From positions 682,001 to 746,000 of the forward strand of contig NZ_CP119391.1 of the NCBI RefSeq assembly GCF_031886125.1: a stretch of DNA of 64,000 bases. The letters are read 5' to 3'. Positions 45,667 to 57,237 of the stretch are shown piece after piece. This DNA is from Halomonas piscis (GTDB taxonomy: Bacteria; Pseudomonadota; Gammaproteobacteria; Pseudomonadales; Halomonadaceae). Below the pieces are notes generated by a model. It was not told where the DNA came from. It worked only from the letters and a program-made list of their open reading frames with translations, and searched no databases. The position numbers and the translations under genes were made by a program. Numbering within the stretch: the first letter of the stretch is position 1; the number at the start of each line of letters is the position of its first letter.

Positions 45667-45740
45667 GATCTACGCCATGGATGGCGTAGGCTGGTGTCCA
45701 GGGATGGATTCATAGCGCCCCTCGCAGACCTGTCGATGGC

Positions 45741-46373
45741 TCAAACCGGCTGGCCGGGGCCAAGGCGCTGATATAGCCGCGCGGCGGTATCGCCGGCGTC
45801 GGCCTGGCGGTGCAGCAGCCAGCTACCGGGCACTGCCGGCATCAGGGTGGCTTCCGCCTCCAGGTAAATCCGCGCGCCGGCTGCCAGCCAGCCGCCGCGC
45901 TCGAGGTCGGCGCAGCAGGCGCTGACCCAGCCCTGGTGAAAGGGCGGGTCGAGCAGCACCAGGTCAAACGGTTCGCCGGCGTTGCCGGCTTCGAGAAACG
46001 CCCGGGCGTCGGTGCTCAGCACCCGGCCGCCGTCGGCCTTGAGGGTGGCCAGGTTGCGCTCCAGCTGGGTCGCGGCGCGGCTGTCCTGCTCGATAAAGGT
46101 TACCTGCGCGGCCCCGCGCGAGAGCGCCTCGATACCTAGCGCCCCGGTGCCGGCAAAGGCGTCCAGCACGCGCTCGCCGTCAAGCCTCTGGCCCAGCCAG
46201 TTGAACAGGGTTTCGCGTACGCGGTCCGGCGTGGGGCGCAGCCCCGGGCGGTCGGGTACGGGGAGCTGGCGGCGACGAAACTCGCCGCCGATGACCCGCA
46301 GCTTGCCGCCCTGGGGAGCGGCGGCGTGTCTGGCGTTCGGACGGCCCGGACGGGAAGAGCGTTTTCGTTTCAT
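45741..46373 (-). CDS. rsmD: 16S rRNA (guanine966-N2)-methyltransferase RsmD
   Basis: A 210-residue SAM-dependent methyltransferase. The N-terminal LRVIGGEFRRRQLPVP and RPTPDRVRETLFNWL segments are RsmD hallmarks. The SAM motif is DAFAGTGALGIEALSRGA, and the catalytic motif is LLDPPF. The protein starts with a basic arginine-rich tail. It is divergent from ftsY, the arrangement seen in E. coli (rsmD-ftsYEX). Confidence 0.94.
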   Translation of the reverse strand: MKRKRSSRPGRPNARHAAAPQGGKLRVIGGEFRRRQLPVPDRPGLRPTPDRVRETLFNWLGQRLDGERVLDAFAGTGALGIEALSRGAAQVTFIEQDSRAATQLERNLATLKADGGRVLSTDARAFLEAGNAGEPFDLVLLDPPFHQGWVSACCADLERGGWLAAGARIYLEAEATLMPAVPGSWLLHRQADAGDTAARLYQRLGPGQPV

Positions 46374-46510
46374 GGGCGGGGATTGTAGCGCCCCGCGAGT
46401 CCAAAGTCTTGATGGGCGGTGGTAGGATGGAGGCCAATCTGGCCGCCCGGCCGTCGCCGGCGATCGCTTGTCACCTCCTTTTCATATGCTCTGTGCGGAA
46501 GTTAGTGCCC

Positions 46511-47860
46511 ATGTTTGGTTTTTTAAAGCGCAAGAAGAAAGACGATAACCGCGAAACGTTGCCCGAAGACGACAGCGCGCTTGACCGGCAGCCGGCGGCG
46601 GATGAGGCCGATGATACCTCCGTCAGCGATGAGCCGGCAGCGGACGAGACGGCAGAGGAAAGCGTCGCCGCGCCCGCGCCGCCCGCCGATGAGGGAGGCG
46701 TCCGCCGGGAAAGCGATGCTGGCGACCTCGACGCGCCGCCGCCTGCTCCCGAGGCCGAGGCCAAACCGGACCCCGTGGCCGAGCCGGCCGACGATGCGCC
46801 AGCCGCGCCAGCGCCGGACCCTGTTACCGAACCCGAACCCGAACCCGAACCCGAACCCGAACCCGAACCCGAACCCGAACCCGAACCGGCGCCGCAGCCG
46901 GCCGCCCGACCGGAGAAAAGGGGCTGGCTTTCGCGGATCAAGGCAGGGCTTGGCAAGACTCGAGCCAACTTCACCGACGGCGTGGCCGATCTCTTTCTGG
47001 GCAAAAAACAGATCGACGACGAGCTGCTGGAGGATCTGGAAACCCAGCTGCTCATGGCCGACGTGGGGATCGAGGCCACCACCACGATTATCGAGCGGCT
47101 GGAAGCGCGGGTGTCGCGCAAGGAAATCAGCGATCCCCAGGCGCTGTACCGGGGTCTGCAGGAAGAGCTGACCGCCATGCTGGAGCCGGTCACCACGCCG
47201 CTGAGCCTGGAAAAATCCGGCGACGGTCCCTTTGTGATTCTTGTGGTCGGGGTCAACGGCGTGGGCAAGACCACCACCATCGGCAAGCTCACCCAGCGCT
47301 TTCAGCGCGAGGGCAAGAGCGTGATGCTCGCCGCCGGGGATACCTTCCGCGCCGCCGCGGTAGAGCAGCTTCAGGTGTGGGGCGAGCGCAACGGTGTTCC
47401 GGTCATCGCCCAGCACACCGGGGCCGACAGCGCCTCGGTGGTCTACGACGCCGTCGCCGCGGCCAGATCTCGCGGGGTGGACGTCGTCCTTGCCGATACC
47501 GCCGGACGCCTGCACAACAAGAGTCACCTCATGGAGGAGCTGAAAAAAGTTCATCGCGTGGTGCAGAAGCTGGACGCCGCCGCTCCCCACGAAGTGATGC
47601 TGGTGCTGGATGCCGGCACCGGCCAGAACGCCATCAGCCAGGCCAACACCTTCAACGAGGCGGTGCCGGTGAGCGGCATTACGCTGACCAAGCTCGACGG
47701 CACCGCCAAGGGCGGGGTGATTTTCGCTCTGGCCAACCAGCTGGAAACGCCCATCCGCTTTATCGGCGTGGGCGAAACCCTGGACGACCTGCGCCCCTTT
47801 GTGGCCCGGGATTTTGTCAGCGCGCTGTTTGATCGTCCGGACGATGACGCCCGCGGATGA
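46511..47860 (+). CDS. ftsY: Signal recognition particle receptor FtsY
   Basis: A 449-residue GTPase that docks SRP-ribosome complexes at the inner membrane. The N-terminal start [12 protein letters not shown] leads into a long acidic A-domain (~130 residues) with an (EP)n run. The N and G domains follow, with [27 protein letters not shown] and [10 protein letters not shown]. The start at 46511 was chosen from the MFGFLKRKK family start; upstream ATGs lie in non-coding sequence. It overlaps ftsE by ATGA. Confidence 0.96.
   Translation: MFGFLKRKKKDDNRETLPEDDSALDRQPAADEADDTSVSDEPAADETAEESVAAPAPPADEGGVRRESDAGDLDAPPPAPEAEAKPDPVAEPADDAPAAPAPDPVTEPEPEPEPEPEPEPEPEPEPAPQPAARPEKRGWLSRIKAGLGKTRANFTDGVADLFLGKKQIDDELLEDLETQLLMADVGIEATTTIIERLEARVSRKEISDPQALYRGLQEELTAMLEPVTTPLSLEKSGDGPFVILVVGVNGVGKTTTIGKLTQRFQREGKSVMLAAGDTFRAAAVEQLQVWGERNGVPVIAQHTGADSASVVYDAVAAARSRGVDVVLADTAGRLHNKSHLMEELKKVHRVVQKLDAAAPHEVMLVLDAGTGQNAISQANTFNEAVPVSGITLTKLDGTAKGGVIFALANQLETPIRFIGVGETLDDLRPFVARDFVSALFDRPDDDARG
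46829..46882 (+). repeat. Hexanucleotide tandem repeat in the ftsY A-domain
   Basis: Nine perfect copies of GAACCC encode (EP)9, followed by a partial tenth. It is in frame and lies in the disordered acidic domain, so copy-number change would lengthen or shorten a linker only. Confidence 0.92.
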
Positions 47861-48525
47861 TCGCCTTCGAGAACGTGGGCAAGCGCTACGGTGGGCGTTT
47901 CGAGGCGCTGTCTCACCTGAGCTTTCACGTCAGGCGGGGCGAAATGGTGTTTCTCACCGGCCACTCCGGCGCCGGCAAAAGCTCGCTACTGCGTCTGATC
48001 ATGCGCCTGGAGTGCCCCAGCCGAGGGCGCGTGGTGGTGGCCGGCCACGATATCGCCGGGCTGCACGCAAGCCAGGTGCCGTTCTATCGTCGCCAGATCG
48101 GCGTGGTATTCCAGGATCATCAGCTGCTTTTCGATCGCTCCATTTTTCATAACGTGGCGCTGCCGCTGGAAATTCAGGGCGCTCCGCCCCGTGAGTCGGC
48201 GCGCCGGGTGCGGGCGGCGCTGGACAAGGTTGGCCTTCTGCACCGCGAGCGGGCGATCCCCATCGAGCTTTCCGGCGGCGAGCAGCAGCGGGTGGGCATT
48301 GCCCGGGCGGTGGTCAACAAGCCGGCGCTGCTGCTCGCCGACGAGCCCACCGGCAACCTCGACCCGCAGCTGTCGGCGGATATCATGGCGCTGTTTGAAG
48401 ACTTTAACCGCATCGGCACCACGGTGATGGTTGCCAGCCACGACCTGGCGCTGATTACCCGGCTGCGCCATCGCATGCTGCGCCTCGCCGACGGGCGCCT
48501 GGTGGCCGACGAGGGGGCACGATGA
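47857..48525 (+). CDS. ftsE: Cell-division ATP-binding protein FtsE
   Basis: A 222-residue ABC ATPase that works with FtsX to control peptidoglycan amidases at the septum. It has Walker [10 protein letters not shown], signature [14 protein letters not shown], Walker [12 protein letters not shown] and the H-loop SHD. The ATG overlaps the ftsY stop, and the stop overlaps ftsX, so ftsYEX is one coupled unit. Confidence 0.96.
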   Translation: MIAFENVGKRYGGRFEALSHLSFHVRRGEMVFLTGHSGAGKSSLLRLIMRLECPSRGRVVVAGHDIAGLHASQVPFYRRQIGVVFQDHQLLFDRSIFHNVALPLEIQGAPPRESARRVRAALDKVGLLHRERAIPIELSGGEQQRVGIARAVVNKPALLLADEPTGNLDPQLSADIMALFEDFNRIGTTVMVASHDLALITRLRHRMLRLADGRLVADEGAR

Positions 48526-49571
48526 GCACACCGCGCAAACCGGGCGCGACGTCCCGCCGCCAGGCCGCCACGCCGCGCCGTGGCGCCCAGCCCAGAGCGT
48601 CTTCCGCCGCGGACGCTCCGCCCCGGGCGAGCGGCTCGGCGGGGCCGAGGGTGTCCAACCGCTTTCGCGCCTGGGGCCGGCACCACCGCGCCATGGCGCT
48701 GGACAGCTGCCGGCGGCTGGTACGCCACCCCGTGGGCAGCCTTTTGACCATGCTGGCCATTGCCATCGCGCTGGTGCTGCCCGCCGCGCTGTGGCTGACG
48801 CTTTCCGGGGCACGCCTGCTTGATGCCGAGGTGGACGACGGCGCCACGCTGACCGTCTATCTCGAGCCTCGCGTGGCCGCCGAGGAAGCCGGGCGCGTCG
48901 AGCAGGCGGTAACCGCCGATGCCGCCGTGCAGCAAACCCGGCTGATCAGCGCCGAGCAGGGCATGGCCGACTTTCAGCAGTCGCTGGGGCTTGACGATGC
49001 CCTTGACGGCCTCGAGGACAACCCGCTGCCGGCAAGCATTGTAGTCACGCCCAGGGGTACGTCTCCGGGTACTATGGAGGCGCTTGCCGGCCGGCTGGGG
49101 GAGCTGGCAGGCGTCGACGAGGTGCGTCTGGACCTGGCCTGGGTCGAGCGGCTGCGCTATCTGGCCGAGCTTGGCCGGCGCGTCACGCTGGCGCTGGGCG
49201 TGCTGTTTGGCCTGGGCGTGCTGCTGGTGGTGGGGAACACCATCCGCCTGGCGGTGGAAAGCCGGCGCCGGGAGATCGAAGTCGTTACGCTGATCGGCGC
49301 CACCCACGCCTTTGTGCGCCGGCCGTTTCTCTACAGCGGCGCCTGGTATGGCCTGGGCGGCGGGGCGCTGGCGCTGGGGCTTCTGACGCTCGGCGGACGC
49401 TGGCTGGCGCTGCCGGTGCAGGCGCTGGCGGCAAGCTACGGCGCTACGTTCGCACTGCCGACCCTGGGCGTTGCGGGGTCTACAATCCTTCTGTTCTGTA
49501 GTACAATACTTGGTTGGCTAGGTGCCTGGGTGGCGGTGAGTCGGCACCTGGCAAGCATCCGGCCGCAGTGA
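48522..49571 (+). CDS. ftsX: Cell-division membrane protein FtsX
   Basis: A 349-residue permease-like partner of FtsE. After a long, basic, Pro/Ala-rich N-terminal tail (~50 residues) come one membrane helix, a periplasmic domain, and three helices in the C-terminal half, with the conserved RREIEVVTLIGATHAFVRRPF cytoplasmic loop. FtsX transmits ATP hydrolysis to EnvC-type activators. It is coupled to ftsE. rpoH follows after 247 bp. Confidence 0.94.
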   Translation: MSTPRKPGATSRRQAATPRRGAQPRASSAADAPPRASGSAGPRVSNRFRAWGRHHRAMALDSCRRLVRHPVGSLLTMLAIAIALVLPAALWLTLSGARLLDAEVDDGATLTVYLEPRVAAEEAGRVEQAVTADAAVQQTRLISAEQGMADFQQSLGLDDALDGLEDNPLPASIVVTPRGTSPGTMEALAGRLGELAGVDEVRLDLAWVERLRYLAELGRRVTLALGVLFGLGVLLVVGNTIRLAVESRRREIEVVTLIGATHAFVRRPFLYSGAWYGLGGGALALGLLTLGGRWLALPVQALAASYGATFALPTLGVAGSTILLFCSTILGWLGAWVAVSRHLASIRPQ

Positions 49572-49687
49572 CGGCGGTTTGAGCGCAAAACCTTCTGTAA
49601 TGCCTCTAGATTTCTCGAAAAGTCGCTAAAAGCGTCCATAATCATCGAAAATATTGGTTTTTAGCGCGCTTGCGTCAAGAGCAAAAC

Positions 49688-49716
49688 GGAACTTTTCACC
49701 CGCGTCGGGGTCTACT
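49688..49716 (+). promoter_or_regulatory. Sigma-E (AlgU/RpoE)-type promoter of rpoH
   Basis: GGAACTT (49688-49694) and TCTACT (49711-49716) are separated by 16 bp, matching the envelope-stress consensus GAACTT-N16-TCTRA except for the last bases. It lies about 100 bp before the rpoH ATG. rpoH is controlled by sigma-E in E. coli and by AlgU in Pseudomonas. Confidence 0.7.
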
Positions 49717-49818
49717 ATATTCAGCGGCATCCAGTTAAAGCCGCCAAGTTTTATATCGCATCAGGGTTCATATAGTCAGCGTTACGTATATTGGGGTTAT
49801 CAGGGAGACCATCTGCAC

Positions 49819-50691
49819 ATGAGCAACAGTCTTCTACCGGTGGGTCAGCTTTCTCCGGGCAATGATCTAGGCGGTTATATCAACGCGGTCGGCAGCATTC
49901 CGGTGCTGAGCGCCGAGGAAGAGCGCGCGCTTGCCTGGCGCCTCTACGACGACAGCGATCTGGAAGCGGCGCGCCGCCTGGTGCTTTCGCACCTGCGGTT
50001 CGTGGTGCATATCGCGCGCAGCTATTCCGGCTACGGTCTGGCTCAGGCGGACCTGATCCAGGAAGGCAACGTCGGCCTGATGAAGGCCGTCAAGCGCTTT
50101 GATCCCAACCAGGGGGTGCGGCTGGTGTCCTTTGCCGTGCACTGGATCAAGGCGGAAATCCACGAGTTCGTGCTGCGCAACTGGCGCATTGTCAAGATCG
50201 CGACGACCAAGGCCCAGCGCAAGCTGTTCTTCAACCTGCGCAGCGCGAAAAAGCGTCTGGCCTGGCTCAATAACGACGAAGTCAGCGCGATTGCCAAGGA
50301 CCTCGACGTCAAGCCCGAGGTGGTGCGCGACATGGAAGGGCGGCTTTCTTCGTTCGACGCCGGCTTTGATGCTTCGCCGGGCGAGGATGAAGACAGCGCC
50401 AGCGCGTACCGGGCGCCGGTCAACTTCCTCAACGACGAAGCCGCCGACCCGGCTACCCAGCTGGAAGACAGCGACTACGAGCAGGACGCCTCGCATCGGC
50501 TGCAGTCGGCCCTGCGCGGGCTGGACGCGCGCTCTCGGGACATTCTCCAGCGCCGCTGGCTGGCCGAGCACAAGTCCACGCTGCACGAGCTGGCCGACGT
50601 TTACGGGGTCTCCGCCGAGCGCATTCGCCAGCTGGAAAAAAACGCCATGAAAAAGCTGCGTGACAAAATGGGCGATACGATCTTTGCCTGA
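49819..50691 (+). CDS. rpoH: Heat-shock sigma factor RpoH (sigma-32)
   Basis: A 290-residue sigma-70-family factor that directs RNA polymerase to heat-shock genes. Region 2 is visible ([35 protein letters not shown]), then the RpoH box QRKLFFNLR, which marks sigma-32, and region 4 ([28 protein letters not shown]). The ATG at 49819 was chosen on the family start MSNSLLPV. The 5' leader is AT-rich and may fold into a thermosensor. It follows ftsX as in E. coli. Confidence 0.97.
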   Translation: MSNSLLPVGQLSPGNDLGGYINAVGSIPVLSAEEERALAWRLYDDSDLEAARRLVLSHLRFVVHIARSYSGYGLAQADLIQEGNVGLMKAVKRFDPNQGVRLVSFAVHWIKAEIHEFVLRNWRIVKIATTKAQRKLFFNLRSAKKRLAWLNNDEVSAIAKDLDVKPEVVRDMEGRLSSFDAGFDASPGEDEDSASAYRAPVNFLNDEAADPATQLEDSDYEQDASHRLQSALRGLDARSRDILQRRWLAEHKSTLHELADVYGVSAERIRQLEKNAMKKLRDKMGDTIFA

Positions 50692-50780
50692 AACCCGGCA
50701 AATGCTCCCTGACTGCCCAAACAGGCACGCCGCCCGTTGCGGTAGCGGATGCAGCCCGCGAAGGCGCTGCCAAGAGCCTG

Positions 50781-50810
50781 AAAAACGGCGCCCGAACGGG
50801 CGCCGTTTTT
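50781..50810. terminator. Bidirectional intrinsic terminator between rpoH and slmA
   Basis: A perfect 30-bp palindrome: AAAAACGGCGCCCG joined to CGGGCGCCGTTTTT around AA. It has an A-run on the left and a T-run on the right, so it can stop both convergent genes. Confidence 0.93.
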
Positions 50811-50845
50811 GCGTTAGGGGGCAGGCCTGGCCAGGGGCGGAAGCT

Positions 50846-51460
50846 CTAGGCGCTGCGCGTCACTGGCTGGGTGAGCCTTGCCGAGAGCAGCGTCCACTGG
50901 TCGTCCCAGTAGGCGGTGGGCAGGTGCTTGAAATCGCTGCGTACGTACTGGGAAATCCGCCCTTCGGCGTGGGCCATGAGCAGGTTGGCCGCCGCCGCGG
51001 CGGGGATGCCGGGGCGGCGGCCCTCGCTAAGCTCGGCCTCGCGCAGCACCTGCTTGAGCGCAAGCTCGAGGCGTTCGAACAGCTGGTGGATGCGCAGGCG
51101 CAGCCGGGCGGTTTCACCGGTCAGCGCATCGCCTCCCATGACCCGGGCAAGCCCGGGGTTCTTTTCCGCAAAGCCCAGCAGCAGCGAGACAATGGCGCCG
51201 CAGCGGCCCTCGGCGTCGGGCACCTCGGCGCTGATCCGGGTGACCCGGGTAAAAAGGCTCTGCTCGATAAAGTCGATCAGGCCTTCGTACATGCGCGCCT
51301 TGCTGGGGAAGTGGCGATACAGCGCGGCTTCCGATACGCCCACCTGCCGGGCCAGCGCTGCAATGGTGATGCGCTGGCCGCGGTCGTCTTCGAGCATCTG
51401 GGCGAGCGCCTGAAGGATTTGTTCGTGGCGATTTGGCCTGGGTTTCCCGCTCATGCTCAT
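50846..51460 (-). CDS. slmA: Nucleoid-occlusion factor SlmA
   Basis: A 204-residue TetR-family protein that binds chromosomal SBS sites and blocks FtsZ assembly over the nucleoid. The helix-turn-helix is ITIAALARQVGVSEAALYRHFPSKARM, and the SlmA-specific helices include FIEQSLFTRV and LLLGFAEKNPGLARV. The length and the closing region (ISQYVRSDFKHLPTAYWDDQW) match SlmA. It is the last gene of the coaBC-dut-algC-argB-slmA run. Confidence 0.93.
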   Translation of the reverse strand: MSMSGKPRPNRHEQILQALAQMLEDDRGQRITIAALARQVGVSEAALYRHFPSKARMYEGLIDFIEQSLFTRVTRISAEVPDAEGRCGAIVSLLLGFAEKNPGLARVMGGDALTGETARLRLRIHQLFERLELALKQVLREAELSEGRRPGIPAAAAANLLMAHAEGRISQYVRSDFKHLPTAYWDDQWTLLSARLTQPVTRSA

Positions 51461-51474
51461 GCCCTCTCCGGCTT

Positions 51475-53794
<2,320 letters not shown>

Positions 53795-53861
53795 GGTCGT
53801 CTCTGGTGGAAAACGGGGTGTAAAGGCGTCAGAGGCTAAACAGCACGGCGGCGCTCGGGGA

Positions 53862-54326
53862 CTAGCGTGCGCCGGTGCTGCCAAAGCCGCCGGCGCCGCG
53901 TTCGCTGGGAGTAAAGTCGTCCACGACGTCGAGCTCGGCCTGGACCACGGGGACGATCACGTACTGGGCCAGGCGCTCGAACGGCTCGACGATAAAAGCG
54001 CGCTGACCGCGGTTCCACACCGAGATCATCAGCTCGCCCTGGTAGTCGGCGTCGATCAGCCCCACCAGGTTGCCAAGCACAATGCCGTGCTTGTGGCCAA
54101 GCCCCGAGCGGGGCAGGATCATGCCGGTAAGCCCCGGGTCGCGAAGGTGAATGGCAAGGCCGGTATGAACCAGCTCGCAGTCGCCGGGCTTGAGGGTCAG
54201 CGGGGCGTCCAGCAGGGCGCGCAGGTCCATGCCGGCCGAGCCTGCGGTGGCGTAGGCGGGCATGTAGTCGCGCAGGCGCTCGTCGAGCAGCCGGCATTCC
54301 AGGCGCGGGCGAGGGGCAGTGGTCAT
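53862..54326 (-). CDS. dut: Deoxyuridine triphosphate nucleotidohydrolase (dUTPase)
   Basis: A 154-residue trimeric dUTPase that keeps uracil out of DNA and supplies dUMP. All five motifs are visible, including [41 protein letters not shown] and GAGGFGSTG. Its start overlaps the coaBC stop (ATGA), so the two are translationally coupled. Confidence 0.97.
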   Translation of the reverse strand: MTTAPRPRLECRLLDERLRDYMPAYATAGSAGMDLRALLDAPLTLKPGDCELVHTGLAIHLRDPGLTGMILPRSGLGHKHGIVLGNLVGLIDADYQGELMISVWNRGQRAFIVEPFERLAQYVIVPVVQAELDVVDDFTPSERGAGGFGSTGAR

Positions 54327-55603
54327 GAAGTCTCCCGGGTCTCTGGCCGGCCGGGGAGCAGCGCAAGGGCACGCTGAATCACGACCCGGGCCAGCTGGGT
54401 CTTGGGTTGGGGCGGTTGATGGTCAGAGGCGCTTCCCGAAGGCGTGCGCCATAAAAGCCAGGCGGCGTTGTCATCGCTGCCAAAGCCCAGCCCCTCGGCG
54501 GAGACGTCGTTGGCCACGATCATGTCCAGCGCCTTGCGCGCGAGCTTGTCTTCGGCGTAGCGCCTGACCTCCCGAGTCTCGGCGGCAAAGCCGGTCACTA
54601 CCGAGGGGCGCCGCGCGGGCGTAAGCCCCGCAACGTCGGCGATGATATCGGGATTCTTAACCAGTGAGAGCGTCAGAGGGGCGCCGCCTGCGGTTTTCTT
54701 GAGCTTGTGCTCGGCGGCCTCGGCGGCGCGGTAGTCGGATACCGCCGCGCAGCCGATGAAGACGTCGGCCTCGGGGGCCAGCCGCAGGGCTTCCCGGTGC
54801 ATGTCGGCGGCGGAGACGACGTCGATGCGTTGGGCCCCCGGCGGCGTGGCAAGCGCCACCGGACCGCTGACCAGCGTCACCCTGGCACCCTGGTCAAGCG
54901 CGGCGGCGGCCAGCGCAAAGCCCATTTTTCCCGAGCTGTGGTTGGACAGGTAGCGCACCGGGTCGATGGCTTCCCGGGTAGGGCCGGCGGTAATGACGAC
55001 ATGCCTGGCGCTGCCGGGGCGCACGGTAGCGTCCTGGGTCTGCAGGGGCGATGCCAGACGGTCTTCCACGGCGGCAACGATGGCTTCGGGCTCGCTCATG
55101 CGCCCAAGGCCAGTGTCGCCGCAGGCCTGGTCGCCGGCGTCGGGGCCTATTTGCAGCCAGCCGTCCGCGGCAAGCGTGGCGGCGTTGCGCCGGGTAGCGG
55201 GGCTTCGCCACATGGCCTGGTTCATCGCCGGGGCGATCAGCCGGGGGGCATCGCTTGCCAGGCACAGGGTGGTGAGCAGGTCGTCGGCGAAGCCCTGGGC
55301 GAGCCGCGCCATCAGATCGGCGGTAGCGGGCGCAATCAGCAGGACGTCGGCCCAGCGGGCAAGCTCGATATGGCCCATGCCGGCCTCGGCGTCGGGGTCG
55401 AGCAGAGAGGTGCGCACCGCCTCGCCGGATAGCGCCTGCAGCGTCAGCGGCGTGATGAACGCCTCGGCGCCGGCGGTCAGGACCACGCGCACCTCGGCGC
55501 CGGCCTGTTTGAGCAGGCGCGTGATCAGCGCGCTTTTATAGGCGGCAACGCCGGCGCTGACGCCCAGCAGCACCCGCTTGCCCGACAGGGTCAAAGCAGC
55601 CAT
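54323..55603 (-). CDS. coaBC: Phosphopantothenoylcysteine decarboxylase/synthetase CoaBC
   Basis: A 426-residue bifunctional enzyme of coenzyme A synthesis. The N-terminal flavoprotein CoaC half carries [27 protein letters not shown] and the catalytic Cys in [13 protein letters not shown] (~158). The CoaB half has [25 protein letters not shown]. The ATG at 55603 is the family start. It heads the minus-strand operon and is divergent from radC. Confidence 0.96.
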   Translation of the reverse strand: MAALTLSGKRVLLGVSAGVAAYKSALITRLLKQAGAEVRVVLTAGAEAFITPLTLQALSGEAVRTSLLDPDAEAGMGHIELARWADVLLIAPATADLMARLAQGFADDLLTTLCLASDAPRLIAPAMNQAMWRSPATRRNAATLAADGWLQIGPDAGDQACGDTGLGRMSEPEAIVAAVEDRLASPLQTQDATVRPGSARHVVITAGPTREAIDPVRYLSNHSSGKMGFALAAAALDQGARVTLVSGPVALATPPGAQRIDVVSAADMHREALRLAPEADVFIGCAAVSDYRAAEAAEHKLKKTAGGAPLTLSLVKNPDIIADVAGLTPARRPSVVTGFAAETREVRRYAEDKLARKALDMIVANDVSAEGLGFGSDDNAAWLLWRTPSGSASDHQPPQPKTQLARVVIQRALALLPGRPETRETS

Positions 55604-55734
55604 GGCAGGAGTACACCTTTGTCTTTCGAGGGGGCTACCATACCATTTGCGTCGCCGCTTTGGCATGCTGAGCGCAAGGGCGACGCGGGGCATTCCCGGG
55701 GCGCTGCCAGGGAGAAAAAGGCGGGGGAGAGGGC

Positions 55735-56409
55735 ATGGGGATCAATCACTGGCCGGAAGGCGAGCGGCCGCGGGAAAAACTGTTGAACCTGGGCGCCGAA
55801 GCGCTCTCGGACGCCGAGCTGCTGGCGATCTTCTTGCGGGTGGGCGTGCCCGGGCGTTCGGCGGTGGACCTGGCCCGGGACCTGCTGTCCGGGTTTGGCG
55901 GACTGCGGCCGCTGCTCGAGGCCGACCAGCAGGCGTTTTGTGCGGTCAAGGGCCTGGGCAGTGCCACCTACGCCCAGCTGCAGGCGACGCTCGAGCTGTC
56001 GCGCCGCCACCTGGCAAGCCAGCTGGCCCGGGGCAACGCGCTGACGTCGCCGGCGCTGGTGCGCCATTATTTGACTTCGCAGCTGCGCCATCTGGGTCAT
56101 GAAGAGTTTGCCGCGCTGTTTCTCGACACTCAGCACCGCATTATCCGCTACGAGTCGCTGTTTCGCGGCACCCTGGACAGCGCCTCGGTGTATCCGCGCG
56201 AGGTGGCCAGGCGAGCGCTGGAGCTTGGCGCCGGGGCGCTGATACTCGCGCACAACCACCCCTCGGGAGTGGCCGAGCCAAGCGACGCCGACCGGCGCAT
56301 TACCCGGCGGCTGAAGGACGCGCTGGAGCTTCTGGACATCCGCGTGCTCGACCATTTTGTGGTAGGCGACGGCGAGGTGGTATCGTTTGCCGAGCGCGGC
56401 TGGATGTAG
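55735..56409 (+). CDS. radC: RadC-family JAMM-domain protein
   Basis: A 224-residue protein with an N-terminal helix-hairpin-helix-like part ([24 protein letters not shown]) and a JAMM metal site ([19 protein letters not shown]). The motif suggests a zinc hydrolase, but the actual substrate of RadC is unresolved, and the classical DNA-repair role is disputed. It is next to coaBC on the divergent strand, the common gammaproteobacterial arrangement, and rpmB-rpmG follow. Confidence 0.93.
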   Translation: MGINHWPEGERPREKLLNLGAEALSDAELLAIFLRVGVPGRSAVDLARDLLSGFGGLRPLLEADQQAFCAVKGLGSATYAQLQATLELSRRHLASQLARGNALTSPALVRHYLTSQLRHLGHEEFAALFLDTQHRIIRYESLFRGTLDSASVYPREVARRALELGAGALILAHNHPSGVAEPSDADRRITRRLKDALELLDIRVLDHFVVGDGEVVSFAERGWM

Positions 56410-56449
56410 CATCAGGCTCGCGACCGCCGCCGGGAAAGCGCGGTTTTCC

Positions 56450-56478
56450 TTGCCGGGGCCGGCTATCTCTGGTATAAA
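56450..56478 (+). promoter_or_regulatory. Sigma-70 promoter of rpmB-rpmG
   Basis: TTGCCG (56450-56455) and TATAAA (56473-56478) are separated by 17 bp. The promoter is followed by a leader of about 180 bases before the rpmB ATG. Confidence 0.7.
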
Positions 56479-56488
56479 GTGCCCCCTT

Positions 56489-56551
56489 TGTACTTAGGCT
56501 AAATGTACTTAGGCTGAACAGCGCCTAGGTTAAACAGAACTTGGGTTGAAT
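56489..56551 (+). repeat. Four degenerate ~16-bp repeats in the rpmB leader
   Basis: Successive units tgtacttaggctaaa, tgtacttaggctgaac, agcgcctaggttaaac and agaacttgggttgaat share an actTAGGcTgAA core. They lie just downstream of the promoter, within the mRNA leader. Confidence 0.6.
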
Positions 56552-56662
56552 AGCGGGCCTGGGAAAGTCGAGGCGATCAAGCGCCGGCTGCCGCCCTGCT
56601 CCGGTCTGCCCGACGTTTTTGAAAACGGTTTTGCACCACTCGCCAAGCGGTTGGAGACTCTC

Positions 56663-56899
56663 ATGTCCAATATTTGTCAAGTTACCGGCAAGCGCCCGGT
56701 ATACGGTAACAACGTTTCTCACTCCCAGCGCAGGACGCGCCGTCGCTTCGCGCCCAACCTGCATACGCACCGCTTCTGGGTCGAGTCGGAAAATCGCTTC
56801 GTCAAGCTGCGCGTTTCCTCCAAGGGCATGCGCATCATCGACAAGAAGGGTATCGACAGCGTACTTGCCGACCTGCGCAAGCGTGGCGAATCGTTCTGA
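56663..56899 (+). CDS. rpmB: 50S ribosomal protein bL28
   Basis: A 78-residue protein starting [29 protein letters not shown], the standard bL28 N-terminus and length. The reading frame is open farther upstream, but the family start and TTGGAGA before 56663 fix the ATG. rpmG follows, as usual. Confidence 0.97.
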   Translation: MSNICQVTGKRPVYGNNVSHSQRRTRRRFAPNLHTHRFWVESENRFVKLRVSSKGMRIIDKKGIDSVLADLRKRGESF

Positions 56900-56966
56900 T
56901 ACGCCTGTAATCCGGGGGGTCGGCCCTTTCCGGCCAGACGTGTTGAATTTTTGGGAGAGTTGCACC

Positions 56967-57122
56967 ATGCGCGACAAGATCAAGCTGGTATCCAGCGCCG
57001 GTACCGGCCATTTCTACACCACCGACAAGAACAAGCGGAACACCCCCGACAAGTTCGAGTTCAAGAAGTACGATCCGGTGGTACGCAAGCACGTGATCTA
57101 TCGGGAAGCCAAGATCAAGTAA
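56967..57122 (+). CDS. rpmG: 50S ribosomal protein bL33
   Basis: A 51-residue protein, [19 protein letters not shown] and onward, with the usual C-terminus ending REAKIK. GGGAGAG lies before the ATG. The four-cysteine zinc form is absent, so this is the C-minus paralogue. An intrinsic terminator follows. Confidence 0.97.
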   Translation: MRDKIKLVSSAGTGHFYTTDKNKRNTPDKFEFKKYDPVVRKHVIYREAKIK

Positions 57123-57162
57123 GCGTTTTTGATCGGCTTTCTCCGCAGGCGAAGGCCTGTGA

Positions 57163-57190
57163 CAAAACCCGGCTTCGCGCCGGGTTTTTG
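57163..57190 (+). terminator. Rho-independent terminator after rpmG
   Basis: AAACCCGGC and GCCGGGTTT form the stem with a short TTCGC loop, followed by TT. It lies 40 bp after the rpmG stop. Confidence 0.88.
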
Positions 57191-57237
57191 TATGCCTGCC
57201 GCCTTGCCATCCATCACCGTCGTGTCGGCCTGACGCC

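Larger units (their letters stand above)
44311..45731. repeat. Compound palindromic repeat element, split by the IS4 insertion
   Basis: Removing the IS and one target copy joins ...aggtcgaagaggggatctacgc (44311-44332) to catggatggcgtag... (45676 on). The result is a nested hairpin. CTACGCCAT-GG-ATGGCGTAG forms the inner stem, still intact at 45670-45689. GAGGGG pairs with CCCCTC, and AGGTC (44311-44315) pairs with GACCT (45727-45731). This is probably a dispersed family repeat, though no second copy is in this window. Confidence 0.6.

Noticed and set aside
46829-46882. GAACCC hexamers as a possible phase-variable switch
   Set aside because: The repeat unit is a multiple of three, so it cannot switch the frame on and off; only length can change.
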